64,000 bases of DNA, from the NCBI RefSeq assembly GCF_014648635.1, contig NZ_BMRM01000005.1:62001-126000 (forward strand). The letters run 5' to 3'. How positions within the stretch are numbered: the stretch's first letter is position 1; each line of letters opens with the position of its first letter. The notes under the pieces were generated by a model. That model had not been told where the DNA came from. It saw only the letters and a program-made list of their open reading frames with translations, and made no database searches. Source of the DNA: Streptomyces cinerochromogenes (GTDB lineage Bacteria; Actinomycetota; Actinomycetes; Streptomycetales; Streptomycetaceae). Of the stretch, positions 7,588 to 15,681 are shown in pieces. The translations under genes were made by a program, and so were the position numbers.

Positions 7588-8631
7588 TCAAGCCGAGGAC
7601 CCGCGCGGCGGGCGGCCTCCAGTCGGGGCCGGCACCTGGTCCGGGCCGGCGCCGAACACCGGTGCCGCCCAGTGCGGGGGCCAGGGGGCGGGCTCGGGCG
7701 GCGGCGCCGGAGCCCGCTCGGGGACCGCGCGGCCGTCCGGCGGCGCGGCGGTCGCGGCGGTCGCGGCCGCGCGCAGGGCGGTGATGAAGTCCAGGCAGGT
7801 GTCGTGGCGGGCGTCCGGGCTCTTGGCCAGGGCCCGGGCGAACACGGAGTCGACGGCCGGGGAGAGACCGGCGCTGACGGAGCTCGGCGCGGGCGGCTCG
7901 TCGTACTGGTGGGCCCACAGCAGGGCCATGTCGTCCTCGCGCTGGAACGGCGGGCGGCCGGTGAGGGTCTCGTAGACCACGCAGGCGAGGCCGTAGACGT
8001 CGCAGCGGCCGTCGACCGGGCGGCCGGAGATCTGCTCGGGGGCGACGTAGTCGAGGGTGCCGACGAACTGGCCGACGCTGGTGAACCCGGTCAGCGAGAG
8101 GGACTTCTTGGTGAGCCCGAAGTCGGTCAGGTACACGTATTCGGGATGGTCGCTGTCGGTCCCCTCGGCGACCAGGATGTTGCCGGGCTTGACGTCCCGG
8201 TGGACCAGGCCGTGGTCATGGGCGGCGTCCAGGGCGGAGGCCACCTGGACGGCGATGCGCACCGCGTCCGCCGGCGGCAGCGGTCCGCGCGTGTCGAGGA
8301 GGTGGCGCAGGTCGCTGCCGGAGACGTACCGCATGGCGATGTAGAGCACCCCGTCGGTCTCGCCGGCCTCGAAGACGGGCACGATGTGCGGGTGGTCGAT
8401 CGCCGCGGCGACCTGGGACTCGTGGGTGAAACGCTTGCGGAAGGTGTCGTTGCGGGCCAGCTCAGGGGCGAGCAGTTTCAGCGCGACGGTACGGCCCAGG
8501 CGCAGGTCGCGGGCGCGGTAGACGACCGCCATCCCGCCGCGCCCGACCTCGCTCTCGATCAGGTAGCTCGCCACCTGCCGGCCGATCAGTTCCGAGGGGC
8601 GGCCGGCGAACAGGCTGGTCTCGCTCGACAT
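7588..8631 (-). CDS. Soluble Hanks-type serine/threonine protein kinase
   Basis: The 347-residue protein carries a PknB-like kinase domain at about residues 20-285: glycine-rich loop VGRGGMAVV, Lys52, Glu71, catalytic HRD at 144-146 and DFG at 170-172, followed by an activation loop with GTLDYVAPEQ. The C-terminus (about 290-347) is a Pro/Ala-rich tail with no transmembrane helix and no PASTA or other sensor domain, so it is probably cytosolic. The ATG overlaps the stop of the upstream gene (ATGA), indicating translational coupling. A DUF6777 membrane protein follows. Confidence 0.93.
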   Translation of the reverse strand: MSSETSLFAGRPSELIGRQVASYLIESEVGRGGMAVVYRARDLRLGRTVALKLLAPELARNDTFRKRFTHESQVAAAIDHPHIVPVFEAGETDGVLYIAMRYVSGSDLRHLLDTRGPLPPADAVRIAVQVASALDAAHDHGLVHRDVKPGNILVAEGTDSDHPEYVYLTDFGLTKKSLSLTGFTSVGQFVGTLDYVAPEQISGRPVDGRCDVYGLACVVYETLTGRPPFQREDDMALLWAHQYDEPPAPSSVSAGLSPAVDSVFARALAKSPDARHDTCLDFITALRAAATAATAAPPDGRAVPERAPAPPPEPAPWPPHWAAPVFGAGPDQVPAPTGGRPPRGSSA

Positions 8632-9176
8632 CAGCGCTCACCTTCGGGCGCGACCAGCCGGGCGGAGGCACCGCCGGTGTCGTCCTCCCCGGCGACCGAG
8701 GCGTCGGTGGCGTAGGTGCTCAGCCGCCGCCCGTCGCCGTACACCCACCGCTCCTCCTGCGCGTCGTACAGCCACATGGAGGCGCCGTCGACGACGAGCC
8801 CGATCCGCAGGCCCTCGGTGCGCATGTCGAAGGCCTCCCCGTCCAGGCCGCCGGCCGCCAGGTCCTCCACGGCGGCCCGGTAGTCGGCCAGGGCCTGCTC
8901 CACCCGGGCGAGCAGGGGCCGCGGATCGGTGGCGGCCTCGGGCTCGCCGTCGGCGGCGGGGGGGTCTTCGGGTACGGCGACGAGGAGCCGGCCGTCGACC
9001 CAGGCGGCCCAGCCGTTGGCGCAGCAGATGTACCCCCAGTCGCCGCGCCGCTCCACGAGCTGCACCGGCAGCAGCGGATCCAGGGGCACGGTGGGGCGCG
9101 CCGGGTCCGGGGCCTCCCAGGCGGGCAGTCCGTGCGGCGGGACGACGTGTGTGGGCCGGAACCCGGGGGTCTTCAT
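8631..9176 (-). CDS. Conserved hypothetical protein coupled to the Ser/Thr kinase
   Basis: The 181-residue protein begins MKTPGFRPTHVVPPHGLPAW. It has a compact N-terminal part that includes LVERRGDWGYICCANGWAAW, an SH3-like hydrophobic strand pattern, then a helical segment (about 95-130) and a C-terminal strand-rich part (LRIGLVVDGASMWLYDAQEE). No catalytic motif is recognised. Its stop overlaps the kinase start by ATGA, and its own start overlaps a 32-codon ORF in the same way, which supports the ATG at 9176 over one 29 codons upstream. It may be an input or adaptor for the kinase; this is inferred from context alone. Confidence 0.7.
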   Translation of the reverse strand: MKTPGFRPTHVVPPHGLPAWEAPDPARPTVPLDPLLPVQLVERRGDWGYICCANGWAAWVDGRLLVAVPEDPPAADGEPEAATDPRPLLARVEQALADYRAAVEDLAAGGLDGEAFDMRTEGLRIGLVVDGASMWLYDAQEERWVYGDGRRLSTYATDASVAGEDDTGGASARLVAPEGER

Positions 9177-9271
9177 CGCCGGCCCGCTTCCGCACCGGGG
9201 ATCACCGCGGGGCCCGTCTCGGTCGCCAGGACGAGTGCGGGTGCGGTCGGGACGACCGGCCACTCAGCCAT
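9173..9271 (-). CDS. Possible leaderless 32-residue ORF at the head of the kinase operon
   Basis: An ATG at 9271 opens a 32-codon frame (MAEWPVVPTAPALVLATETG...) whose TGA overlaps the next start as ATGA. The hexamer TAGAAT (minus strand 9283-9278) ends 6 bases before this ATG, as expected for leaderless transcription. No good -35 is seen. It could be a small protein or simply a leader that brings ribosomes to the downstream gene. Confidence 0.35.
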   Translation of the reverse strand: MAEWPVVPTAPALVLATETGPAVIPGAEAGRR

Positions 9272-9414
9272 GCCGGAATTCTATCGATTCGTGCAGATGT
9301 GCACCCCCCGCGCGAGAGGCGAGAAGGGCACTGTGAGGAGACGACGGAGGGGGAGAGGGAGAAGTGGGAGACCGGGGGCGGGCACGGAGGGGGCGGGGCC
9401 GGAGGGGGCGTCGG

Positions 9415-9825
9415 TCAGGCGACCGGTACGACGAGGCCGGGGACCGTCCGCTGCATGCGCAGCGCGTCGACGGACTCCGCGAGCAGTTCGTACTCGGTGG
9501 TCTCGTCGCCGGTCGCGATCCGCACCAGCCGGCCGGCGGCCAGTTCGTCGGCGACGCTCTCCTGCTGGGCCGGGTCACCGCACCAGGCGCGCAGCACGAA
9601 GGGCACGTCGGGCACCGTGTCGGCGACCGGCACGAGCGAGCCGGCCGGGAAGTGCCCCACCTCGGGGCGGGGGTCGAGGCGGTCGGCGATCCAGTTGGCG
9701 CGGTCGCGCAGCCACCACAGGGCGAGGGCCAGGGTGGGTGCGCGGTAGGTCCCGAGGGGCACTCCGATGCGCTGTCCGCCGCAGACGCCGTACGCGGTGA
9801 CATGGCACAGGAATTCGTCGTGCAT
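9415..9825 (-). CDS. Conserved hypothetical protein (136 aa)
   Basis: The protein begins MHDEFLCHVTAYGVCGGQRI and includes an amphipathic segment (ALALWWLRDRANWIADRLDP) and a C-terminal helix-strand region. GGGGAG lies 5 bases before the ATG. No domain or catalytic motif is recognised, and there are no membrane segments. It is on the same strand as the kinase operon but separated by about 140 bases, so cotranscription is uncertain. Confidence 0.6.
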   Translation of the reverse strand: MHDEFLCHVTAYGVCGGQRIGVPLGTYRAPTLALALWWLRDRANWIADRLDPRPEVGHFPAGSLVPVADTVPDVPFVLRAWCGDPAQQESVADELAAGRLVRIATGDETTEYELLAESVDALRMQRTVPGLVVPVA

Positions 9826-10156
9826 GCGCGCTCCCCCGTCGCGTCGTTCGCCTGCGAACGGCCTCGCCTTCGGTGCGGGTCATGTGCGGTGCGTGATCGG
9901 AACCTCGCGGGAAGTGAAGTCCGTACAGTCGAGTATGTTCACTGCTGAACCACTGTCACCATGACTTTCCGGCCAGTCTCTTGACATATTCCTCGCCCGT
10001 TCTGGCCGGAATGAGGCGTCCGCACGGCGTCCCGCGCATGACCTTCGAGGTAATCGACCCGGCCGCCGCCCCTGCCGCATGGTGGTCACACCGGGTCGGC
10101 GGAACCCCGACCCGGATCCTGACCAGCAGAGACGACCTCGATGGAGGAGCTTCGCC
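9826..10156. other. 331-base divergent intergenic region with a long inverted repeat
   Basis: No convincing gene is present. TTCCGGCCAG (9967-9976) and CTGGCCGGAA (10002-10011) form a perfect 10-bp inverted repeat flanking TTGACATATT, a good -35-like element at 9981-9986. The region separates the 9415-9825 gene from the NTF2-like gene and is likely to hold promoters for both. An ORF starting within it overlaps the next gene out of frame and has no family resemblance. Confidence 0.5.
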
Positions 10157-10540
10157 ATGGCCGTGCGCACCGAACGTCACGAGAACGCCGCCGCCCGTTA
10201 CTTCGAGGCCTGGAACGCCACCGGACCGGAGGCCGTGGCGAAGGCCGTCGCCGCCGCGTGGGCCCCGGACGGCGGCTACACCGACCCCCTCGCGGACGTC
10301 CGCGGCCACGAGCAGATCGCGGCCGTCATCACGGCGGCCCACGAGCAGTTCCCGGGCTTCGTGTTCCGCCCGCTCGGCGCGGTCGACGGCCACCACGACA
10401 CCGCGCGTTTCGGCTGGGAGCTGGTGAACGAGGCTGACGGTTCGGCGCCGGTGGCCGGGTTCGACGTGATCACACTGGACGCCGAGGGCCGCATCCAGCA
10501 GGTCCTGGGGTTCCTGGACCGCGTCCCGGCGGACGCCTGA
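10157..10540 (+). CDS. NTF2-like/SnoaL-type small alpha+beta protein
   Basis: The 127-residue protein has the cone-shaped NTF2-like fold pattern: an N-terminal helix (ENAAARYFEAWNATGPEAVA), WAPDGGYTDPLADVRGHEQI, and C-terminal strands with GFDVITLDAEGRIQQVLGF. Such proteins are enzymes or ligand-binding proteins of diverse roles, and no active-site set allows a substrate call. GGAGGAG lies 7 bases before the ATG, which fixes this start over the longer upstream frames. Confidence 0.85.
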   Translation: MAVRTERHENAAARYFEAWNATGPEAVAKAVAAAWAPDGGYTDPLADVRGHEQIAAVITAAHEQFPGFVFRPLGAVDGHHDTARFGWELVNEADGSAPVAGFDVITLDAEGRIQQVLGFLDRVPADA

Positions 10541-10675
10541 CGGCACCGCCGGGAACACGCCCCGGACGGCCGCGGCACCGGTCGGGCGTAGCACCGGACA
10601 GTCGCGACACCGGACGGTCGAATCGCGACGCGGGACGGCCACGACACCGGACAGTCGCGCCGCCGGACGGCCGTC

Positions 10676-10735
10676 GGCACGGACGGTCGTGGCACGGACG
10701 GCCGTGGCACGGACGGTCGTGGCACGGACGGTCGT
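10676..10735. repeat. Four tandem 15-bp repeats (GGCACGGACGGTCGT)
   Basis: Units start at 10676, 10691, 10706 and 10721; only the second differs, by one base. Looser GGACGG/GGACAG copies extend back to about 10560. The array fills the gap between the convergent NTF2-like and aldo/keto reductase genes. Confidence 0.85.
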
Positions 10736-10762
10736 AGCCCTCCCCGGGCCGTCCGTCCGGTG

Positions 10763-11755
10763 CTACGGCCGGACGATCGCGTCGATGCGCGCCAGCTCCT
10801 CAGCGTCGAAGTCCAGGTTGCGGACGGCCGCGACGCTGTCCTCGATCTGCCGCGCGCTGCTCGCGCCGACCAGGGCGGAGGTCACCCGGCCGCCGCGCAG
10901 CACCCAGGCCAGGGCGAGCTGGGCCAGCGTCTGGCCGCGGGACCCCGCGATCTCGTTCAGCGCCCGCAACCGGGCGACGAGGTCCTCGGTGACCGCGTCC
11001 GAGTTCAGGAACGGGCTGTCGCTCGCGGCTCGGGAGTCCTCCGGGATGCCATCGAGGTAGCGGCCGGTGAGCAGGCCCTGCTCCAGCGGGGAGTACGCGA
11101 TGGAGCCGATCCGGAGTTCGTCCAGGGTGTCGAGCAGGCCCTCGTCCTCGGGGCGCCGGTCGAGCATCGAGTAGCGCGGCTGGTGGATGAGGAGCGGGGT
11201 GCCCAGCTCGCCGAGGATGCGGGCGGCCTCGCGGGTCTGCTCGGCGGAGTAGTTGGAGACGCCGACGTAGAGGGCCTTGCCCTGCTGCACCGCCGAGTGC
11301 AGGGCGCCCATCGTCTCCTCCAGGGGAGTGTCCGGGTCGAAGCGGTGCGAGTAGAAGACGTCGACGTACTCCAGGCCCATCCGCTTCAGGCTCTGGTCGA
11401 GCGAGGACAGCACGTACTTGCGCGAGCCCCACTCGCCGTACGGGCCGGGCCACATCAGATAGCCGGCCTTGGTGGAGATCACCAGCTCGTCGCGGTATCC
11501 GGCGAAGTCCGCCTTCAGCGCCTCGCCGAGGGCGGACTCGGCGGCGCCGGGCGGCGGGCCGTAGTTGTTCGCGAGGTCGAAGTGGGTGACGCCGAGGTCG
11601 AACGCGCGGCGCAGGATGGCCCGCTGGGTCTCGACGGGCCGGTCCGGCCCGAAGTTGTGCCACAGGCCCAGCGACAGGGCGGGGAGCTTCAGTCCGCTGC
11701 GTCCGGTGCGCCGGTAGGGCATGTCGGCGTAGCGGTCGGGGTGTGCGGTGTACAA
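10763..11755 (-). CDS. Aldo/keto reductase (YghZ/AKR14-like)
   Basis: The 330-residue TIM-barrel NADPH-dependent oxidoreductase has the complete tetrad: Asp60, Tyr65 (FDLANNYGPPPG), Lys96 (ISTKAGY) and His137 (DVFYSHRFD). The insert GYLMWPGPYGEWGSRKYV is typical of the YghZ/L-glyceraldehyde-3-phosphate reductase branch, so methylglyoxal or glyceraldehyde-3-phosphate-type aldehydes are plausible substrates. It is transcribed divergently from a LysR regulator 111 bases away, which probably controls it. A later ATG (residue 12) is a possible start. Confidence 0.92.
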   Translation of the reverse strand: MYTAHPDRYADMPYRRTGRSGLKLPALSLGLWHNFGPDRPVETQRAILRRAFDLGVTHFDLANNYGPPPGAAESALGEALKADFAGYRDELVISTKAGYLMWPGPYGEWGSRKYVLSSLDQSLKRMGLEYVDVFYSHRFDPDTPLEETMGALHSAVQQGKALYVGVSNYSAEQTREAARILGELGTPLLIHQPRYSMLDRRPEDEGLLDTLDELRIGSIAYSPLEQGLLTGRYLDGIPEDSRAASDSPFLNSDAVTEDLVARLRALNEIAGSRGQTLAQLALAWVLRGGRVTSALVGASSARQIEDSVAAVRNLDFDAEELARIDAIVRP

Positions 11756-11830
11756 CGCGACTCCAGAGGGGTTGGCACACGATCTACCGGTGCCACTCTT
11801 CCCCGGCCGGCGGGCAGCGGTCCAACAGAA

Positions 11831-11846
11831 GAATCCGATGGGATTC
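11831..11846. promoter_or_regulatory. Inverted repeat in the LysR/AKR divergent promoter
   Basis: GAATCC and GGATTC are perfect complements separated by GATG. The repeat sits just upstream of TAGGCT (11853-11858), a -10-like hexamer 8 bases before the LysR ATG, so a bound regulator would cover the -35 region. Confidence 0.5.
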
Positions 11847-11866
11847 AGCGGCTAGGCTTCTCAATC

Positions 11867-12757
11867 ATGGAACTGCGCCATCTCCAGCACTTCGTCGCGG
11901 TCGCCGAGGACCAGCACTTCACCCGGGCCGCCGAACGCCTGATGGTGTCCCAGTCGGGCCTGTCGGCCTCCATCCGCGCGCTGGAGAGGGAGCTGCGGGC
12001 GCCGCTGTTCGTGCGGACCACGCGGCGGGTGACGCTCACCGAGGCGGGGCGGGCGCTTCTGGTGGAGGCCGAGCGGATCCTGGCGCAGGTGCGCTCGGCG
12101 CACGAGGCGGTGGCGGCGGTGCAGGGCGTGCTGCGGGGGACCCTGGCCCTCGGCACCGAGCAGTGCATCGCCGGGGTGCAGGTGGCCCGGCTGCTGGCGG
12201 CCTTCCGGGGCCGGCACCCGGATGTGGAGATCCGGCTGCGGCAGGCGGGTTCGGGGGCGCTGGCGGAGGAGGTCGCGGCCGGGCGGCTCGACCTGGCGTT
12301 CGCCTACCGCACCCAGGCGGACACCGACCAGCTGCGCTCGGTGTCGCTGACCAGCGAGCCGATGACGGTGCTGTGCCATCCGAGCCACCGTCTGGCCTCC
12401 GCCCCGGCCGTGCTGGGCCCGGACGACCTCGCCGGGGAGGTCTTCGTGGACTTCCACCCCGACTGGGGTCCGCGCCGCACCACCGACGCCGCGTTCACCG
12501 GGGCCGGCGTCCGGCGCACGGTCGCCCTGGAGGTCAACGACGTGCACAGCCTGCTGGACCTGGTGGACGAGAACCTGGGGATCGCCGTCGTACCCCGGCA
12601 CTTCCGGCACAAGCGGCCGGCGCTCGCGGCGCTCCCGCTGAAGGGCGTGGGCGAGGCGGAGTACGAGACGGTCGCCCTGCTGCCGCCGGAGCGGGCCACG
12701 AGCCCGGCCGCACGGGCGCTGGTCACGCTGCTCGAAACGGGCGCCCTGGACGCGTGA
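11867..12757 (+). CDS. LysR-family transcriptional regulator
   Basis: The 296-residue protein has an N-terminal winged HTH (MELRHLQHFVAVAEDQHFTR, SQSGLSASIRALERELRAPL) and a type 2 periplasmic-binding-like effector domain from about residue 90. It is divergent from an aldo/keto reductase, the usual arrangement for LysR control of the neighbour plus autoregulation. There is no visible ribosome-binding site, and a TAGGCT element 8 bases upstream suggests a leaderless mRNA. The frame is open much further upstream, but MELRHL is the family N-terminus. Confidence 0.93.
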   Translation: MELRHLQHFVAVAEDQHFTRAAERLMVSQSGLSASIRALERELRAPLFVRTTRRVTLTEAGRALLVEAERILAQVRSAHEAVAAVQGVLRGTLALGTEQCIAGVQVARLLAAFRGRHPDVEIRLRQAGSGALAEEVAAGRLDLAFAYRTQADTDQLRSVSLTSEPMTVLCHPSHRLASAPAVLGPDDLAGEVFVDFHPDWGPRRTTDAAFTGAGVRRTVALEVNDVHSLLDLVDENLGIAVVPRHFRHKRPALAALPLKGVGEAEYETVALLPPERATSPAARALVTLLETGALDA

Positions 12758-12825
12758 CGAGGACCGGCGGCCGCCGTTCGGCCGACGGGGCGCGCGAGCG
12801 GCGCCGGTTTGCGATGGTGGACGGT

Positions 12826-13326
12826 ATGCATGCAAAGGACATCCTCATCGACGGCTACGGCCGCATCCAGGAAGAAGTCCACGCCGCCCTCGACGGCCTC
12901 GGCCCGGACCAGCTGCACCACCGCCCGTCCCCCGAGGCCAACTCCATCGCCTGGCTGGTCTGGCACCTGACGCGCGTGCAGGACGACCACGTCGCGGACG
13001 CCTTCGACCTCGACCAGGTGTGGCTCTCCCAGGACTGGGAGAAACGGTTCGGCCTCGACCTGCCCCGGCACGACACGGGTTACGGGCACACTCCGGCCAA
13101 GGTCGCGAAGGTGCGGGTGGCGTCGGCCGACCTGCTGACCGGGTACTACGACGCCGTGCACGAGCAGACCCTCGGCGTCCTGCGCACGCTGGCCGCCAAG
13201 GATCTCGAACGCATCGTGGACGAACGCTGGGACCCCCCGGTCTCCCTCGGCGTCCGCCTGGTGAGCGTCCTGTCCGACGACCTTCAGCACGTCGGACAGG
13301 CCGCCTACCTCAGGGGCCTCGTCTAG
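12826..13326 (+). CDS. DinB/DUF664-family protein (mycothiol-dependent enzyme type)
   Basis: The 166-residue four-helix DinB-fold protein has conserved histidines in [19 protein letters not shown] and [16 protein letters not shown], which would form the metal site of the DinB/mycothiol-dependent transferase superfamily. In actinobacteria these often act as thiol transferases or maleylpyruvate isomerase-like enzymes. The start at 12826 is preceded by GGTGGACG; an in-frame ATG four codons upstream is an alternative. Its TAG overlaps the TAG of the convergent add gene in the tetranucleotide CTAG. Confidence 0.85.
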   Translation: MHAKDILIDGYGRIQEEVHAALDGLGPDQLHHRPSPEANSIAWLVWHLTRVQDDHVADAFDLDQVWLSQDWEKRFGLDLPRHDTGYGHTPAKVAKVRVASADLLTGYYDAVHEQTLGVLRTLAAKDLERIVDERWDPPVSLGVRLVSVLSDDLQHVGQAAYLRGLV

Positions 13327-14402
13327 AGCGCGCTCGCGTACCCCGGCAGGACCACGTCCTCGATGAGGGCCTTGCGCTCGTCGAACGGGATGAACGCGCT
13401 CTTGAGGGCGTTCACGGTCACCGTGCGCAGGTCCTCGACCGTCCAGCCGGCCTCCTCGACCAGCAGGGACATCTCCCGGGTCATCGTCGTCCCCGAGACC
13501 AGACGGTTGTCGGTGTTGAGGGTGACCCGGAAGCCGAGGTCCTTCAGAGCGGTGATGGGGTGCTCGGCGATGGAGGTGGCGCAGCCGGTCTGGAGGTTGG
13601 AGGTGGGGCACATCTCCAGGGCGATACGGCGGTCACGCACCCAGGAGGCGAGGCGGCCGAGCTTGCCGGCCGCGAGGTCCGGGATGTCCTCGGTGAGGCG
13701 CACACCGTGGCCGATGCGCTGGGCACCGCACACCTGGAGGGCCTGGTGGATGCTGGGCAGCCCGTGGGCCTCACCGGCGTGGATGGTGAAGGGCACGTTC
13801 TCGCGGCGCAGGTGCTCGAAGGCGGCCAGGTGGTCGGCGGGCGGGAAGCCGTCCTCGGCACCCGCGATGTCGAAGCCGACGACACCGGCGTCACGGTAGG
13901 CCACGGCCAGGTCGGCGGCCTCGCGGACCCGGTCGAACATCCGCATTCCGCACAGCAGGGTGCCGACGCGGACGGGGGTGCCGGCGGCGGCCGCCTTGGC
14001 CATGCCGGCCGCGAGACCCTCCTGGACGGTCTCCACGACCTCGCTCATCGCCAGGCCGCCCTTGGTGTTCAGCTCGGGGGCGTAGCGGACCTCGGCGTAG
14101 ACGACGCCGTCGGCGGCGAGGTCGAGGACGTACTCCTCGGCGGTGCGCAGCAGGCCCTCGCGGGTCTGCATGACGGCGAGGGTGTGCTCGAAGGTGGCGA
14201 TGTAGCGGACCAGGTCGCCGGAGTTGGCGGCCTCGAAGTACCAGGCGGCCAGCTCGTCCGGGTCGGTGGTGGGCAGGGTGTGGCCGACCGCGTCCGCGAG
14301 TTCGACGACGGTGGCGGGGCGCAGGCCGCCGTCGAGGTGGTCGTGCAGGACGGCCTTGGGGAGCCGGCGGAGGGTCTCGGTGTCGATGCGGGACGCGGTC
14401 AT
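13323..14402 (-). CDS. add: Adenosine deaminase
   Basis: The 359-residue protein hydrolyses adenosine and deoxyadenosine to inosine forms in purine salvage. The zinc ligands are seen as His20 and His22 (LHDHLDGG), His208 (IHAGEAHG) and Asp298 (NTDNR), with catalytic Glu211 and His232. The second Asp of the usual NTDDP motif is Asn here. It lies 46 bases downstream of a glyoxalase-fold gene on the same strand, suggesting a two-gene operon. Confidence 0.95.
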   Translation of the reverse strand: MTASRIDTETLRRLPKAVLHDHLDGGLRPATVVELADAVGHTLPTTDPDELAAWYFEAANSGDLVRYIATFEHTLAVMQTREGLLRTAEEYVLDLAADGVVYAEVRYAPELNTKGGLAMSEVVETVQEGLAAGMAKAAAAGTPVRVGTLLCGMRMFDRVREAADLAVAYRDAGVVGFDIAGAEDGFPPADHLAAFEHLRRENVPFTIHAGEAHGLPSIHQALQVCGAQRIGHGVRLTEDIPDLAAGKLGRLASWVRDRRIALEMCPTSNLQTGCATSIAEHPITALKDLGFRVTLNTDNRLVSGTTMTREMSLLVEEAGWTVEDLRTVTVNALKSAFIPFDERKALIEDVVLPGYASAL

Positions 14403-14448
14403 GGGCGTTTCGTTTCCTCAGGTCCTCGGGCAGGTGGTGCGGGGTGGA

Positions 14449-14844
14449 TCAGTGGCCGGCGGGCTGGAGCAGGTCCCAGCGGTTGCCGTACAGGTCCTGG
14501 AAGACGGCGACCGTGCCGTACGGCTCGTGGCGCGGCTCCTCCAGGAAGGTCACGCCGGCGGCGGTCATCCGGGCGTGGTCGCGGGCGAAGTCGTCGGTGT
14601 GCAGGAAGAAGCCGACGCGGCCGCCGGTCTGGTCGCCGACGCGGGTCCGCTGGTCCTCGTCCTTGGCCCGGGCCAGGAGCAGTCCGGTGGCGGCGCCGTC
14701 GCCGCCGGGCTCGACCACGACCCAGCGCGAGCCGTCGGGACGCGGGGCGTCCTCGGCGAGACGGAACCCGAGGGCCTCGGTGTAGAAGCGGATGGCCTCG
14801 TCGTAGTCGTGCACGACGAGGGTGACCAGGGCGACGCGGCGCAT
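14449..14844 (-). CDS. VOC-superfamily glyoxalase-like protein
   Basis: The 131-residue single glyoxalase domain includes MRRVALVTLVVHDYDEAIRF, FYTEALGF and a C-terminal metal-ligand region (FQDLYGNRWDLLQP). It is the first gene of the likely add operon. No substrate is deducible. Its ATG follows CGGAAGGTCGCC. Confidence 0.85.
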   Translation of the reverse strand: MRRVALVTLVVHDYDEAIRFYTEALGFRLAEDAPRPDGSRWVVVEPGGDGAATGLLLARAKDEDQRTRVGDQTGGRVGFFLHTDDFARDHARMTAAGVTFLEEPRHEPYGTVAVFQDLYGNRWDLLQPAGH

Positions 14845-14876
14845 GGCGACCTTCCGGTGGGATGGGTTAGCCGGTG

Positions 14877-14894
14877 AGGTTATACGTAAAACCT
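14877..14894. promoter_or_regulatory. Near-perfect 18-bp palindrome upstream of the add operon
   Basis: AGGTTATACGTAAAACCT has complementary arms (AGGTT/AACCT and TAC/GTA), with only the central flanking A/A pair unpaired. It lies 33 bases before the operon's first ATG on the minus strand, a typical operator position. Confidence 0.5.
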
Positions 14895-15074
14895 ACGGCG
14901 CGCCAGTCTGGTTCTACGCGCGTCACGGAAACGGTGCCACGCGGGGTGGGGAGGGGCAGTGGAGACGGGGTAACGGCGTGGTCCCGCGACGGGCGTCTCC
15001 GTGTCCGGGGGTGCCCGGCCGAGGGAGGTGTACCGGGGGGCCGGCGGGGGCTGAGGGAGGTACTCCCGCTCCTC

Positions 15075-15224
15075 TCAGGCGCTCTGCGCGGGTCCCGCCG
15101 CCGGGCGTGGCGCCGGCGCCGCGACCGGGTCCGGCCGGCCGAGGGCCCGGCGGGCCGGGACCGGCAGGGCGCACGGCAGCAGCAGGGGAAGCGGGAGCGG
15201 CAGCGGTACGGTCATCACGCTCAT
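15075..15224 (-). pseudogene. Truncated remnant of an M48/M56 (BlaR1-like) peptidase gene
   Basis: The ATG overlaps the BlaI stop as ATGA, exactly where the coupled membrane peptidase gene normally starts. The frame begins MSVMTVPLPLPLPLLLPCAL, a first-transmembrane-helix-like start, but becomes low complexity and ends after 49 residues. No HExxH zinc motif or further transmembrane segments follow in any minus-strand frame before the add operon. It looks like a decayed or deleted peptidase, although a genuine short membrane peptide cannot be excluded. Confidence 0.5.
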
Positions 15225-15601
15225 CGGCCGTCGGGTTCGAGCAGGTCGCGCAGAACGCGTTCGTCGTCGGGGCCGAGCTGGGCGACGAAGCGGGCGAGCA
15301 CCGTCTCTCGGTCGCTGCCCCGGTCCAGTTCGCTGTGCATCCGGCGGGCGGTGAGACCGTGGGCGTCCTGGACGTCCCGCGCGGGCGAGTAGGCGTAGCC
15401 GCGGCCCTGGCGCCGCCGGTCCACGACCCCCTTCTCGTGCAGCCGGGTGAGGATCGTCGTCACCGTCGTACGGGCGAGGTCCAGGCCGAGGCTCTGCTGG
15501 ACCTGGCCGGGCGTCCGGGGCGCGTCGGCGGCCCAGAGCACGGCCATGACGCTCGCTTCGAGTTCGCCGGCCGGCCGGCGTTCGTCCTTGGCGTCGCTCA
15601 T
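15221..15601 (-). CDS. BlaI/MecI/CopY-family repressor
   Basis: The 126-residue protein (from MSDAKDERRP) has a winged HTH: ELEASVMAVLWAADAPRTPG, then ARTTVTTILTRLHEKGVVDR, and a C-terminal dimerisation region ending in an acidic leucine-rich segment. These repressors are normally inactivated by cleavage by a coupled M56/M48 membrane peptidase, which is only a fragment here. A longer in-frame start at 15655 exists, but the conserved family N-terminus favours 15601. Confidence 0.88.
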   Translation of the reverse strand: MSDAKDERRPAGELEASVMAVLWAADAPRTPGQVQQSLGLDLARTTVTTILTRLHEKGVVDRRRQGRGYAYSPARDVQDAHGLTARRMHSELDRGSDRETVLARFVAQLGPDDERVLRDLLEPDGR

Positions 15602-15681
15602 GGGAAGGTTCCTCACCCCGTCCTGGTCCGGTGGCCCGGGCCCGTCTCCGTCCACCCGATGGTAGTCAGCCGGGGCCGCCC

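Noticed and set aside
9981..10427. Plus-strand ORF beginning in the intergenic region before the NTF2-like gene
   Set aside because: Overlaps the NTF2-like gene out of frame, becomes Pro/Ser/Thr-rich low complexity there, and lacks a ribosome-binding site.
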